This document shows positions 43,958-53,230 of a stretch of 64,000 nt of DNA, piece by piece. Numbering within the stretch: the first letter of the stretch is position 1; every line of letters begins with the position of its first letter. The position numbers were made by a program, and so were the translations under genes. This DNA comes from Siphonobacter curvatus (lineage in GTDB: Bacteria; Bacteroidota; Bacteroidia; Cytophagales; Spirosomataceae). The stretch is taken from positions 335,971 through 399,970 of the forward strand of contig NZ_PTRA01000003.1 of NCBI RefSeq assembly GCF_002943425.1, in the 5' to 3' direction. The notes under the pieces were generated by a model, which made no database searches, had not been told where the DNA came from, and worked only from the letters and a program-made list of their open reading frames with translations.

Positions 43958-45060
43958 AAATGCTGTTATAGACATTCACCACTACGTCGGCATTGATTTC
44001 AGCTAAGCAACACTCGATTGGTCGGACGGCCGATGCCGCCGTCTCTGATGGCAAGAAAGTTGTTTTCCAAACGGCCACAATCAACACCATTGCGGGTATC
44101 AAAACGACCCTTCGAAAGTTGAAAATACTCGTTGGCAGAAACCCTAAGCATGCTGTGTTTTGTAGGTAGCACACCGCAGCGGCTGCCGCAGGCCTCTTGC
44201 CCACCTACTCGAATTTCTTCACAAGGCAAGTCTTGCAATTTGGTGAGGAAATAGTACCCAAATCAAGCAGACGGGCGGGATGTAATGGGGGAGGAGCGAT
44301 ACAGTAGATGCCCGGCGCATTGTCGAATAGGCGTATTGTTTCCGTGACCAGATGCGCCTGTGGGAACCGCCCCGCCAAATCATCCAACAACTTTCTTACT
44401 TAAGCGGTCTGCCGCCCGGTGCTGTCGGCCAATGGCTTATTCAAGCTTATAGTCTTTTAGCGGTCCCACTTGCTGAATAGGAAGCGTTTGTGAGTGCCTC
44501 ACTTCAAAAGAAGCTCCAAGCCACTTCTAAAAAATCACTCTTGGCCCTTAAAGAGGAGCAGGAAACGATAGAGGGTCAAATTATGGCTCTCATTAAAGAC
44601 GATCAACTCAAAGAACTCTTTGAGTTGATCGTCTTTGTTCCTGGTGTTAGCCCCACCACGGCCACTGAACTTTTGTTTGCCACCAACGAAATGCAGCGTA
44701 TTCACGATGCTAAAAGATGGCTTAGGCGACGGTCGCTGTCACGTAGATGTTGCCCCTTTGTGTATAGCTCGGGAACTAACATTAGGGGGGACTCGTGTAA
44801 GCAATCAAGCTCAAAACGCAGCGCGGGCTGTCCCGTTGAAAGCTTTGTTCCACCTGGGGCGATGTCAGCGATTTGAACGGGGGCGAATTACGGGATTAGC
44901 GCAAAGTCAACTAAGGCAGAACAAATGCTGGTTCTAAACGCTATCCGCAATAAGCCGGGCGGCAACCCGCTGATTCACCGAATTTATGCGGTTGTGAAAC
45001 GGGGTAAAAAATATTCGGACTGCCGATGCGGACAAAAATTATACGCTAGCACTTGCTTAA
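43957..45060 (+). pseudogene. IS110-family transposase, multiply mutated
   Basis: Family landmarks appear in order but in shifting frames. YVGIDFS*ATLDWS (43983 on) has the first catalytic Asp in GID. Then come ARRIVE, RLWEPPRQIIQQLSYLSG, the intact piece SLQKKLQATSKKSLLALKEEQ...FELIVFVPGVSPTTATELLFATNEMQ (44490-44710), the region with GTRVSNQAQ containing the C-terminal Ser, and finally KMLVLNAIRNK...RIYAVVKRGKKY with a stop at 45060. Several stops and frameshifts exclude function. Confidence 0.85.
44595..44636. repeat. perfect 20-bp inverted repeat inside the IS110 transposase
   Basis: AAAGACGATCAACTCAAAGA (44595-44614) is exactly complementary to 44617-44636 with a 2-base spacer. It lies in the coding segment for IKDDQLKELFELIVFV. 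Confidence 0.9.
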
Positions 45061-45499
45061 TCCATAGAAATCGGAGCGCTAGTGCATCAATCCATCGGGC
45101 CTATGGGGGCTTGGAAATACCAGTTTTCCCAGGTGTCTTCATCAAGCTAAAGTTTGACAAGCCCTCTGTTAATCAACGCTCTGTTATAATCAGGCCAGTT
45201 AGTGAATTGATATTTGTGTTTGGGTAGTTTTAGTTTTGGGAGTCTGGTTGTTGGCTTAGGTAAAAAGTGTAGTTTTGGCATAGTACTGGAAACCGTCAGA
45301 CGGCAACTTTAGAGCTTTGGAGATCTCGAAGTTCGCTATTCCAGTGCTGTCTTCACTCAGGGCTTACCTTACAGGAAGCATGCAACAAAGCCAAAACCTT
45401 GTCATAAATTCATTTTTAATAGTGCTGATGTTATTCTATAAGTAAAAGAATTAAATTATTTTTAATAAATGTCTTTTCCCCACCCTGGCCCATACGATC
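45061..45499. other. IS ends and promoter region of the CHAT gene
   Basis: It includes the right end of the IS110 insert (to 45111), the N-terminal part of the IS903-like transposase, the outer inverted repeat (45383-45392) and the right target duplication. About 100 bp of AT-rich DNA then remain for the CHAT promoter. Confidence 0.7.
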
Positions 45500-48400
45500 A
45501 TGCGTTATTTCATACTATTTATAATTCAGCTATCCATCGTTTTTTCAGTTCAGGCCCAGCAGCAGTGGAAAGCCCTAGCAGATAGTACCAATTTTTATTT
45601 CGCCACCAAAAGGAATTTTGAAAAAGCACATGAGTACGCCTTGAAAATGATTGAGGAAGGAAAAATCCTTCATAAAAAGAACCCTCAGGATAGCATGCTT
45701 GCGGCCAGTTATTTCTTTGCCGGCATTATAAAGTATTATGCTCCTCAGGGGGATATGCAACAGGCCGATTACTACATGAGTCAAGCCATCCCTCTATTTA
45801 ACTTTTTTCCAAAAACCACGTATTTGATGGGGAGAGTCCATTCGGTAAAGGCAATGATTGAGCTTAGCCTGAATCACCCCGATCAATGCCTGGTTCATGC
45901 TAAAAAAGCAGCAGACATTCTTGAAGAAATTAACATTATCAATAACAGTGCCTATTTACAGGCTCAGGGACATAGACTTATTGTTAATAGAAATGCACAA
46001 ACTCAATCAGGGATAGAAGAAAATATCACCATTGTACGCAAGATTTTACCAATCAGTGCCCGCATATCGGGAAAGGACAGTAAACAATATTACGACTATC
46101 TCAGGTATTATGGCTCTATGCTAGCCAACCAAAACAGTTTTGAACCTAAGCAAAAGGCTCATGCCGATTCTGTCTGGGATCAGATTTTAATGGCAGCCAA
46201 GTCCCGCCCCAAGGATGAGGCTGAATGTTTACTTTTTGCGGGTAGTTATCATTTATTTCAGGATTCTTACCCCCAGGCTTATAACTATTTGACGCAGGCA
46301 GCGAAGAAAGGAAAAAATCTCAATCAACCTGATTGGTATTTGAAGGCTTACGGACTATTATTTGAGCTGGAAATAAAACGAAAAAACGAAGAGGCCGCCT
46401 TGAAGTGGGCCCAACTAACACTGAAGGATTCTGCGTGTCCATCGCACCCGGAATGGCATTTTATTACGTTATACTCTTTGTCCGACTTCTATTACAATCA
46501 TCGAAAATTGAAGGAGGCTACCCAGTATGCGTTGGAAGCCCAGCAAGTTATCGATCAGAATCCTCAGGATCAGAAATATTACACCACTAAAAGGTTTTAT
46601 CCCTTATCGTTATATAATAGAGCCCGTTTAGCCTTTTTGCAGGGTAATTTATCTCAGGCCACGCAAGGCATTGAAGAAGCGTATCATGCATTGGTTCGCT
46701 ATGATTCGACTGATTCTTTTTTAGGTACTCTTGCCCTTCATTATTATACGATTACTCAATTCATTGATCCTGCTAAGGCTCTGTCTATTATTCAAAATAC
46801 GCAGCAATTCATAAATACCCAGCCCAATCCTGACAAAAATGAATTTACCCTATTACTCATTAATGCTCAGTTAGATTTATTTCGGAAAACGGGAAAAGAT
46901 GCCGAGAGTAAACGTTTACTGGATTCATTATCTGTTCACTACCTATGGCCTCAACTCGTACAAATGCCCGGGATTGGCCAGTATATTAAAGAAGCCGGAC
47001 TGACTTATCTGCAAAATCATGAAAAAGGAGCTATTACTCTATTGAAAGAGCAGGCGGATCGTTTGCTTGATGAAGGGAAACTCGGTTTTAACGAACAAAT
47101 ACCCTTGCATGACTGGCTGGGGACTTACTATCAATATCAGAATGAGCCCAAGAAAGCGATAGTTCATTTTAAGAAAGTAATGGCATTAGATACGTCAGGG
47201 CAACACATCAGTTATCTTAACCATACTTCTCTATTAAAGCTAGCTCAAAGCCAGTTTCAGGCCCATCAGCGCGCTCTGGCCTTGAGTTCCTATCAGAGCC
47301 TAATTCAGCAACTTGGCGATAACCTTAGTCGAAATTTATGGACCATGTCAGACTGGGAACGTCTCAATTATTTGAAAAATATTGACATTAAAAGCATCTA
47401 TTCCTCTTTCTTCCAGTATCCATCTCCGCAAACCCTAGGTCTCGCTTATAATTATAAACTAATCAGACAAGGAACCCTACTTAAAACCAATCGGGCCATC
47501 AATCAAGTTTTTCAGCAAGCCCGAACCACTCTCGATTCTTCACTGATCAACCAGTTAATATGGGTTCGAAGTCAGTTGGCTCACCGTTCCTCTAAGACCT
47601 TTCAAGCTCAGCTACTTCGAAAAGCCGATTCTCTTCAAAAACAAATGGGAGAAGCAGCTATCCCACTAATTCAATCCTCTAGGATTTACACTTGGCAAGA
47701 CGTTAAGAATTCATTAAAAACGGGGGAGGCCGCCGTCGAAATAGTAAGATATTACTTTGACCAAAATCCCCTTGATATTCATTATGCTGCTTTACTGATT
47801 CGCCCAGACTGGAAATCTCCTCAAATGGTTAGCCTACGAAATTTGGATGAAACGGGCTTTAACCAGCGTTATGAAACATATCGAAAAAGTAACTATACAG
47901 AGGGGAGCTGGTATGAAATATATTGGAAACCCATTCAAAAGGCGTTGGGGAACGTTCATAAAGTCTATATCGCTCCCGATGGACTATACCATTCTCTTAA
48001 CCTTCAAACCCTCTACAATGCGGATACGAAGAGGTACCTATCCAATGAACTAGAGCTTTTGGTTCTGAATTCTACCCAGGATGTGCTCAACCCAAAGCCA
48101 ACCGTTGCTAATAATACTATGGTTTTAATAGGACACCCTAACTTTAAGGTATCTAGCACGCGTGAACTGCCCTCGAAGCACGTGCACCATCGAGGGGGGG
48201 TATCCTTTGAAGATTTACCCTATACTAAAATAGAAATTGAAGAGCTGGCTCAGATTGCTCAAAAACATCATCATTCTACTCAACTTTATTTGGACACGGC
48301 CGCCACGGAGGCCTTATTTTATACGCTTGATTCACCCAAAGTTTTACACATCGCAACGCACGGCTTCGTAAAAGATTCTCCTCATCCGGAACCTTTGGAG

Positions 48401-48799
48401 TTGATTAACTGCGGTTTAGTGTTAGCTGGAGCTGCGGATACCACTTTAGTAAATTCTCCGATCGATGGTATTTTGACGGGCTACGAAGCTAGTTTAACTT
48501 CCTTAAGTCAAACGGAATTAGTCGTCTTAAGTGCTTGTCATACAGGCTCAGGGCGGTATTCCGAGCACGAAGGATTACAAAGTCTTCAAAAGGCATTCCT
48601 TCTGGCGGGAGCTCATTCGGTGCTTATGAGTCTATGGAAAATTAATGATGCCATTACCGTTGAGTTTATGAAGAGCTTTTACACCCATTGGTTGAATGGA
48701 TCGTCTAAACCTGAAGCTCTTCGCCAGGCACAAGCCCACTTACGATCGAAATATCCAGAACCTAATTTTTGGGGAGCGTTTGTATTAATTGGTCAATAG
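45500..48799 (+). CDS. secreted TPR-CHAT caspase-like protease
   Basis: A 1099-residue protein with signal peptide MRYFILFIIQLSIVFSVQA, so exported. A long alpha-helical region with TPR character follows (about 30-640; for example AAKKGKNLNQPDWYLKAYGLLFELEIK and KKAIVHFKKVMALDTSG). The C-terminal CHAT domain (about 740-1099) has the Cys-protease dyad His954 (LHIATHGF) and Cys1013 (VVLSACHTGSG), plus the family sequence GLQSLQKAFLLAGAHSVLMSLWKIND and the terminal FWGAFVLIGQ. CHAT proteins are separase/caspase-like peptidases. It lies 4 bp upstream of a metallopeptidase gene, convergent with an anti-sigma/sigma pair. The substrate is unknown. Confidence 0.9.
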   Translation: MRYFILFIIQLSIVFSVQAQQQWKALADSTNFYFATKRNFEKAHEYALKMIEEGKILHKKNPQDSMLAASYFFAGIIKYYAPQGDMQQADYYMSQAIPLFNFFPKTTYLMGRVHSVKAMIELSLNHPDQCLVHAKKAADILEEINIINNSAYLQAQGHRLIVNRNAQTQSGIEENITIVRKILPISARISGKDSKQYYDYLRYYGSMLANQNSFEPKQKAHADSVWDQILMAAKSRPKDEAECLLFAGSYHLFQDSYPQAYNYLTQAAKKGKNLNQPDWYLKAYGLLFELEIKRKNEEAALKWAQLTLKDSACPSHPEWHFITLYSLSDFYYNHRKLKEATQYALEAQQVIDQNPQDQKYYTTKRFYPLSLYNRARLAFLQGNLSQATQGIEEAYHALVRYDSTDSFLGTLALHYYTITQFIDPAKALSIIQNTQQFINTQPNPDKNEFTLLLINAQLDLFRKTGKDAESKRLLDSLSVHYLWPQLVQMPGIGQYIKEAGLTYLQNHEKGAITLLKEQADRLLDEGKLGFNEQIPLHDWLGTYYQYQNEPKKAIVHFKKVMALDTSGQHISYLNHTSLLKLAQSQFQAHQRALALSSYQSLIQQLGDNLSRNLWTMSDWERLNYLKNIDIKSIYSSFFQYPSPQTLGLAYNYKLIRQGTLLKTNRAINQVFQQARTTLDSSLINQLIWVRSQLAHRSSKTFQAQLLRKADSLQKQMGEAAIPLIQSSRIYTWQDVKNSLKTGEAAVEIVRYYFDQNPLDIHYAALLIRPDWKSPQMVSLRNLDETGFNQRYETYRKSNYTEGSWYEIYWKPIQKALGNVHKVYIAPDGLYHSLNLQTLYNADTKRYLSNELELLVLNSTQDVLNPKPTVANNTMVLIGHPNFKVSSTRELPSKHVHHRGGVSFEDLPYTKIEIEELAQIAQKHHHSTQLYLDTAATEALFYTLDSPKVLHIATHGFVKDSPHPEPLELINCGLVLAGAADTTLVNSPIDGILTGYEASLTSLSQTELVVLSACHTGSGRYSEHEGLQSLQKAFLLAGAHSVLMSLWKINDAITVEFMKSFYTHWLNGSSKPEALRQAQAHLRSKYPEPNFWGAFVLIGQ

Positions 48800-48803
48800 A
48801 CAT

Positions 48804-50369
48804 ATGAAATACTGGCCTTTGCTTGTTCTGATTTTGAGCCTAAATGCTATTTCGTTATTCGCTCAACGTAAAACGCTCCCTGAGAAAGAACGAGAGCTTC
48901 AAACTATTTTTCATCGTTTGGAGGCCGCATTTGACCTACTTCCAGGCACGGTCATCCTTGAGGTACGTCCTCGACATACCCGACAAGAGTATCTGTTGCC
49001 CCCAGCTGAAATGCGAAAAAGTGTTCCCCGCAAGATCGTTATTGCGGAGAGTCTTTACGACCTCTGTCAGTCCTTTGGCAAGGAGTCTTCAGCTGCTTTG
49101 GCAGGCGTGTTGGCCCACGAGTTAGCCCATTATAAATCGGATACCCCTTCTGGATTTGCAGGTCGGCTTAAGGCTATCAAAGAAGAAGAAATCAAAGCAG
49201 ACCAATTAGGTTTCCGCATTGCCTATCAGACAGGTTATCCATCTTTTCAAGTAGCTCCGGCGTTATTTAAAAAGATTTACCAAACTTATAAACTCTCTAT
49301 TACTTCTAGCCTTTATCCTTCTTACCAAGAGCGATTAGCTTCAATTACGGCTCAGGCACAACTCATCAGAAAGGAGGCGGAATGGTTTGAATTGGCAACT
49401 ATCTTTTACCTGCTACAACATTATGAAGTGGCTCAGACCTATTTAATAGCCTTACAACAAAACTTCGCCTCTGCTGAAGTACGGAATAACCTGGGTCTAT
49501 GCTTACTTAAGCAAGTGCCATTTAATCCTAAAATCACAGAATTTGCTTTACCCTTCGAATGGGATGCCCGAAACCGTTTGTTAAATGCTTCGGTAAGAGA
49601 AGAAAGTGAAACGGAGGAAGCAAGTCTATTACTGACCCAAGCTCAGTTACAGTTTGAATCGGCTCTTCGGTTGAACCCTCAATACATTCCGGCTCACATT
49701 AACCTAGCTTGCGTACAGTTCTTACGCGGTTATCCCGAATTGGCCATTCGTCAAATCAATGATTTACAAAACATGCAGGGAACGATTCCTTCACAAGCCG
49801 CACTAATTAGAGCCATTAGTCAAATGAAGCTGGGTCACATTAAAGAAGCTGGTCTTGATTTCGAGCAGATTAAAGAAGAGCCCACCTACGAATCTCAGAA
49901 CAATTACGCCATGTACGAGCGATTAGCGAAGGGAACGCTTTCTCGCTTCTGGGATCGATTGGTAGGAATTTGGACTAACCCTGTTTCTACTGTATCTCAG
50001 CAATCACCACTATTTCCTGAAACTACCATTGGCAAGGCAGGTTTACATCTTCCTTATTCCTATATTAGGCTTCCCTCGCCGGACAAAGCAAGGGTCCAGG
50101 CAAGCCGGCAGCCAGATGCTCAACTCTATCAGGTTCAAGTAGGTACGCAGTGGTATAAATTAGCCCAAACTATCGAAGGCAAAGTTTACAAAACCCGACA
50201 GAAAAAACCTGCCTACCTAGGTCAGCTACGTTCACAATTGACTAAAGCCTATGGCTTACCCAGCCGCCAACATTCTTTTTTAGATACTGAGTTCTGGGTA
50301 TATGATCAGGCACATACCATTTTCAAAATTCAGAATCATCGGATCACGGGTTGGTTTATTTACGATTAA
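48804..50369 (+). CDS. secreted M48-like metallopeptidase with TPR-like tail
   Basis: A protein of about 521 residues. A signal peptide (MKYWPLLVLILSLNAISLFAQ) is followed by an M48-type peptidase core with HELAH (His105-Glu106-x-x-His109) and the downstream ligand motif ExxAD (EIKAD, Glu129). Residues 190-370 contain TPR-like helices (LLLTQAQLQFESALRLNPQYIPAHINLACVQFLRGYPELAIRQI). The C-terminus is unrecognised. The ATG at 48804 follows the CHAT stop by 4 bp; the TTG overlapping that stop is less likely. The two proteins are probably co-expressed and act in the same extracytoplasmic compartment. The 3' end overlaps the convergent anti-sigma gene by 14 bp. Confidence 0.85.
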   Translation: MKYWPLLVLILSLNAISLFAQRKTLPEKERELQTIFHRLEAAFDLLPGTVILEVRPRHTRQEYLLPPAEMRKSVPRKIVIAESLYDLCQSFGKESSAALAGVLAHELAHYKSDTPSGFAGRLKAIKEEEIKADQLGFRIAYQTGYPSFQVAPALFKKIYQTYKLSITSSLYPSYQERLASITAQAQLIRKEAEWFELATIFYLLQHYEVAQTYLIALQQNFASAEVRNNLGLCLLKQVPFNPKITEFALPFEWDARNRLLNASVREESETEEASLLLTQAQLQFESALRLNPQYIPAHINLACVQFLRGYPELAIRQINDLQNMQGTIPSQAALIRAISQMKLGHIKEAGLDFEQIKEEPTYESQNNYAMYERLAKGTLSRFWDRLVGIWTNPVSTVSQQSPLFPETTIGKAGLHLPYSYIRLPSPDKARVQASRQPDAQLYQVQVGTQWYKLAQTIEGKVYKTRQKKPAYLGQLRSQLTKAYGLPSRQHSFLDTEFWVYDQAHTIFKIQNHRITGWFIYD

Positions 50370-51009
50370 CGGCCTGAAAACTAAAAAAACGATTCGGGTC
50401 TGATTGGAGTAAATAGATATCTTTTGGTGTTTGCAAATAATATCCCTCTTCATCCTTGTAGATATTCCAATCGTGCCAGTCAGGTTGGCTTCCTAGCTTT
50501 ACTTGAAGTTTAGCTCCCGAAAACCAATATGATGAGTCCGAATTAGCGATCCATTCCGTCTTTACAGAATCGGTAGCTACCATTCGTTTCGTTTCAACAA
50601 AGCCAGAGCTCGCAGTTACATCATAGATCGGTACATAAATAAATCTAATATTTTCTTTAGCGACTTCATATCGCTGAGATGTACTCCAAAAGAAATAACC
50701 TCCCCCCAGGCCAAGCGACAAAAGACCTACCCCAAGTAGCCAATTCTTCCAACGATAATAAAAGGACAGCTCTCTTAATTGAATGGGGTATTTTGTTTGA
50801 AGACTACGAATAAGTGCTCTATTTCTTTTCCTTTCAAACGTTTTGTATTTATTAATCCAGGTCAATTCTTCTGCGTACCACCTTTTCCAGTCGGCATTAC
50901 TTTGAATTTGTATTTCTGCTTCTGCTCTTTCAACTTCAGTCAAGCGATGATGAATAAACAGCCTTAACTGCTCTCGTATTTCTTCTTCATTCATGGATTC
51001 TTTATTCAT
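50356..51009 (-). CDS. single-pass anti-sigma factor-like protein
   Basis: A 217-residue protein: an acidic helical cytoplasmic N-terminus (about 1-88, EEIREQLRLFIHHRLTEVERAEAEIQ), one membrane helix (about 90-108, WLLGVGLLSLGLGGGYFFW) and an extracytoplasmic domain of about 110 residues. The layout and the position 7 bp behind the sigma gene identify it as an anti-sigma factor. No HxxxCxxC zinc motif is present. The extracytoplasmic domain is a plausible target for the two secreted peptidases encoded convergently. Confidence 0.8.
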   Translation of the reverse strand: MNKESMNEEEIREQLRLFIHHRLTEVERAEAEIQIQSNADWKRWYAEELTWINKYKTFERKRNRALIRSLQTKYPIQLRELSFYYRWKNWLLGVGLLSLGLGGGYFFWSTSQRYEVAKENIRFIYVPIYDVTASSGFVETKRMVATDSVKTEWIANSDSSYWFSGAKLQVKLGSQPDWHDWNIYKDEEGYYLQTPKDIYLLQSDPNRFFSFQAVNRK

Positions 51010-51016
51010 TACATTT

Positions 51017-51592
51017 CTAGGTCTGAGTGCAGGAAAGGTAAAATTTCATGAAGCTCGAATAGCATCTGTCTTTCATAATATTATCCACATACCCACGCGT
51101 ACGGTTAACTATTTCGGCCATTTCCTCACTTCTGTAGCCAAAGTAAAATCTTAGTCGTAACAATTTTTCGCACAGAGGATCAGTTTCCTTTAACGATTCC
51201 ATAGCCCACACCAGACATTCATCAACTTCCTCCTGAGGAGCGATGATATCCTCCATTCCTTCGTTTATTTCTTCTTCCCTGTAAAGATTTCTATATCGAC
51301 TATATATTTTATTTCTCAAGATCCCCATGAAGTACTTCCCTAGTTCCACCCCTTGACTCAATGCTTTCAATGCGTTGTCAGGCTTTTCAAAGACCCCCAA
51401 AAAAGTATCATTAAGCAACTCCTGACACTCGGTCTTATGTTTAGTAAATCCTATTTTCTTATTCAGGTGTTTAACTAAAGCGGAACGATAAGGATAAGGA
51501 CTCTTCTCTTTATATATCAATTCAAAGGTTGCGTTCCGTTCCTCTTCACTTCCCTGAATAAACGTTAAAAGGATCTCGTATTCGCTTTTCAT
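51017..51592 (-). CDS. ECF-type RNA polymerase sigma factor
   Basis: A 191-residue sigma-70 family protein with a region 2-like segment (CQELLNDTFLGVFEKPD...GKYFMGILRNKIYSRYRNL) and a region 4 helix-turn-helix (CEKLLRLRFYFGYRSEEMAEIVNRTRGYVDNIMKDRCYSSFMKF). It is the first gene of the sigma/anti-sigma operon. It likely drives its own operon and perhaps the convergent peptidase genes, but I could not match a shared promoter motif by eye. Confidence 0.88.
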   Translation of the reverse strand: MKSEYEILLTFIQGSEEERNATFELIYKEKSPYPYRSALVKHLNKKIGFTKHKTECQELLNDTFLGVFEKPDNALKALSQGVELGKYFMGILRNKIYSRYRNLYREEEINEGMEDIIAPQEEVDECLVWAMESLKETDPLCEKLLRLRFYFGYRSEEMAEIVNRTRGYVDNIMKDRCYSSFMKFYLSCTQT

Positions 51593-51814
51593 TTAAATCT
51601 ATAGTTACACCTCTAATGTACATAATTTAAATGTGTATCCTCTCCAGATATTTAAAAATTGGATCATAAACTCAGCTACAAAAGGTTTCAATTTGATAAA
51701 AGATAGTTTAAACATCATGAATCGATGATTTAAGCTAATAGCTGGAATTGAGATGTATGCATCGCTATTATAGTAATTCAAATTTTGATGACGTGTTTCT
51801 AATCTAAGAAAAGC
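51593..51814. other. promoter region of the sigma operon
   Basis: AT-rich, with no gene. It presumably holds the sigma-dependent promoter. Confidence 0.4.
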
Positions 51815-52440
51815 AGATTAGCTCGAAGACCCTTCCTGGGTTAGCAAACAGTTCCTCAATAATAGCCTGAATCCGAGCCTGGGCTTCGGCCAGACTCCTA
51901 AACACCCAATGCTTGACTTGCGCAAGGAAAGCTGCGTATCCTTGACCCGTAAAAGGGACGATACAACTAAACGATCTTCCACCCGATACGCACCGGTGAC
52001 ACGGGAGGAGGCCCCCTGGGCGACCACTACCGGCCTAGCTCCGTCGGGGTGCCCGCCCGCAACTCATCCGCGCGGCGTCCGCAGGGCAGAGAATTGCCTG
52101 AGGGCCGAAGTCAGCCCCTATCTGATTAAACTTTTTTAAAATCTATGATGGCACTGGCCGTTTGTTGAGCATGAACAGGTCGAGCTGTTTTGGACTTGAT
52201 TTGTAGCCGTTTCATAGATCGAATACGCCCCGCACTCAACCCCTAAACTTCCGGCCAGATAGGCTTGAATATCCGCTAGTGTCTGGGCGGTTCGCCGCGC
52301 GGCCTGATCATCAAACAGAAATCGACATAAATGGCTGATCTGGTTGGTGGACAGTTTACTAAAATAAGTGGCTTTGCGCGGTTGAAGTAAGGCTCCGAAC
52401 CTTTGTTGGTAATAGGTTTTTCAGACCCGTTGCGCTTGTC
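51815..52440 (-). pseudogene. IS630-like transposase remnant
   Basis: The minus strand encodes a winged-helix N-terminal part (QRFGALLQPRKATYFSKLSTNQISHLCRFLFDDQAARRTAQTLADIQAYL). After a frameshift comes IKSKTARPVHAQQTASAIIDFKK, then degraded sequence. A C-terminal-like piece ends it (WVFRSLAEAQARIQAIIEELFANPGRVFELICFS, about 51830-51930). The catalytic DDE region cannot be found. It is GC-richer than its surroundings, as expected for a transferred piece. Confidence 0.5.
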
Positions 52441-53197
52441 ATAGACTTAAATTAACCTATTGAACATCCGCAGCTTAGGCAGTGCATTACCCGTCTTTCA
52501 ACAAGGGTAAAACCGAACATGATCTCTAAATTACGCGTTAGTTTATTGCTTCTCAATAGTTTGTAAGACGTGAAGTTCTTCTTTAATTTTAGTTGCATAA
52601 TCCATTGCGCCAATATATGACAGTAAGCTTCTGATTTATTAGTACATTTCATTATAGTACTAGTTTTAATGAAAGAATCTTTTAAATATTTAAAAAGTCA
52701 TTGATATTAGATTAGTTTAATAACAAGTCGAATATGTCAATTTATAATCTTGTTATTGATTGACAGGTAACGAATTCCTATGATTTATAACGTAGAATAG
52801 GTGATGTAATTCAATTATCTTTTAGTATTAGTCGTCTGTAAAATGTCATACATTTCCCGGATCTTTCAAAACCATTTAGCTGTTAACATTTCTGCTTCTA
52901 TTCTTTTATCGATTCAAAAATCTCATGATCCATAAGCGGACATGAGGCGCATTCCAAGCATTCGGATTAAAATCGTTGATTAGTGGTTTTCCCTAAGAAC
53001 CACTTTTCCATCAAGCCACTCATCGTTTTAATTCTATCCCCAATTAAGTTATCAAGTAAATACATAATGCGTATCTACACATGGCGATCCCAGTCTTGAG
53101 TGAGTATCTATAGCTTATTTAGTACATCTTATTAAAGCGGCTTGAGTAGACTAAGTTATAGGTTACGCAACTCCAGTGCTCAAGGGTACTTAATTTT
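52441..53197. other. 0.75-kb AT-rich region without recognised gene
   Basis: The only frame of note (52452-52652, minus, 66 codons) has no family resemblance. I noticed no repeat or hairpin of interest. Confidence 0.5.
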
Positions 53198-53230
53198 CAT
53201 CACACCCATATAAAGTATCTTGGTGTGATG
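53198..53230. promoter_or_regulatory. 9-bp perfect inverted repeat over a start codon
   Basis: CATCACACC (53198-53206) and GGTGTGATG (53222-53230) are perfectly complementary with a 15-base spacer. The ATG at 53228 lies in the right arm. The layout parallels the abiE operator at 3930-3986. Confidence 0.6.

Larger units (their letters stand above)
43712..45111 (+). mobile_element. IS110-family element inserted in the IS903-like transposase
   Basis: GGGGGCT occurs at 43705-43711 and again at 45105-45111. Removing exactly 1400 bp between the copies rejoins the interrupted transposase in frame. The shared block ends in CT, the same core dinucleotide as IS621. The element has no terminal inverted repeats, as expected for IS110. 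It carries a degraded DEDD-type transposase and a long 5' non-coding end. Confidence 0.82.
42932..45281 (-). pseudogene. IS903-like transposase, split by insertion and frameshifted
   Basis: The N-terminus lies at 45281-45112 (KHKYQFTNWPDYNRALINRGLVKL*LDEDTWENWYFQA). The rest resumes at 43705 and runs to 42932: PKSKGRSGQAHAF, then in other frames LRAVFRLAFRQIQG, NVPNYSQLCRRKANL, and finally GLKVYGQDEWKVKKHGADKRPIWRKLHLATDEAT. Excising the IS110 insert gives the uninterrupted codons WYFQA-PKSKGRSG. The first DDE Asp region reads IVIYSTG where VVDSTG is usual. The second Asp (LGGDGAYD) and the Glu (SKAEMVMFRWKMSFGERL) are still seen. There are several stops and frameshifts. Confidence 0.85.
42917..45392 (-). 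mobile_element. IS5-family (IS903-like) element interrupted by an IS110 element
   Basis: The ends are inverted repeats: GGCTTTGTTGTATG from 42917 and, on the other strand from 45392, GGCTTTGTTGCATG. These match the GGCTTTGTTG terminus of IS903. Removing the 1400-bp IS110 insert (43712-45111) leaves 1076 bp, close to the roughly 1.06 kb of IS903. The transposase is heavily mutated, so the element is dead. Confidence 0.85.
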
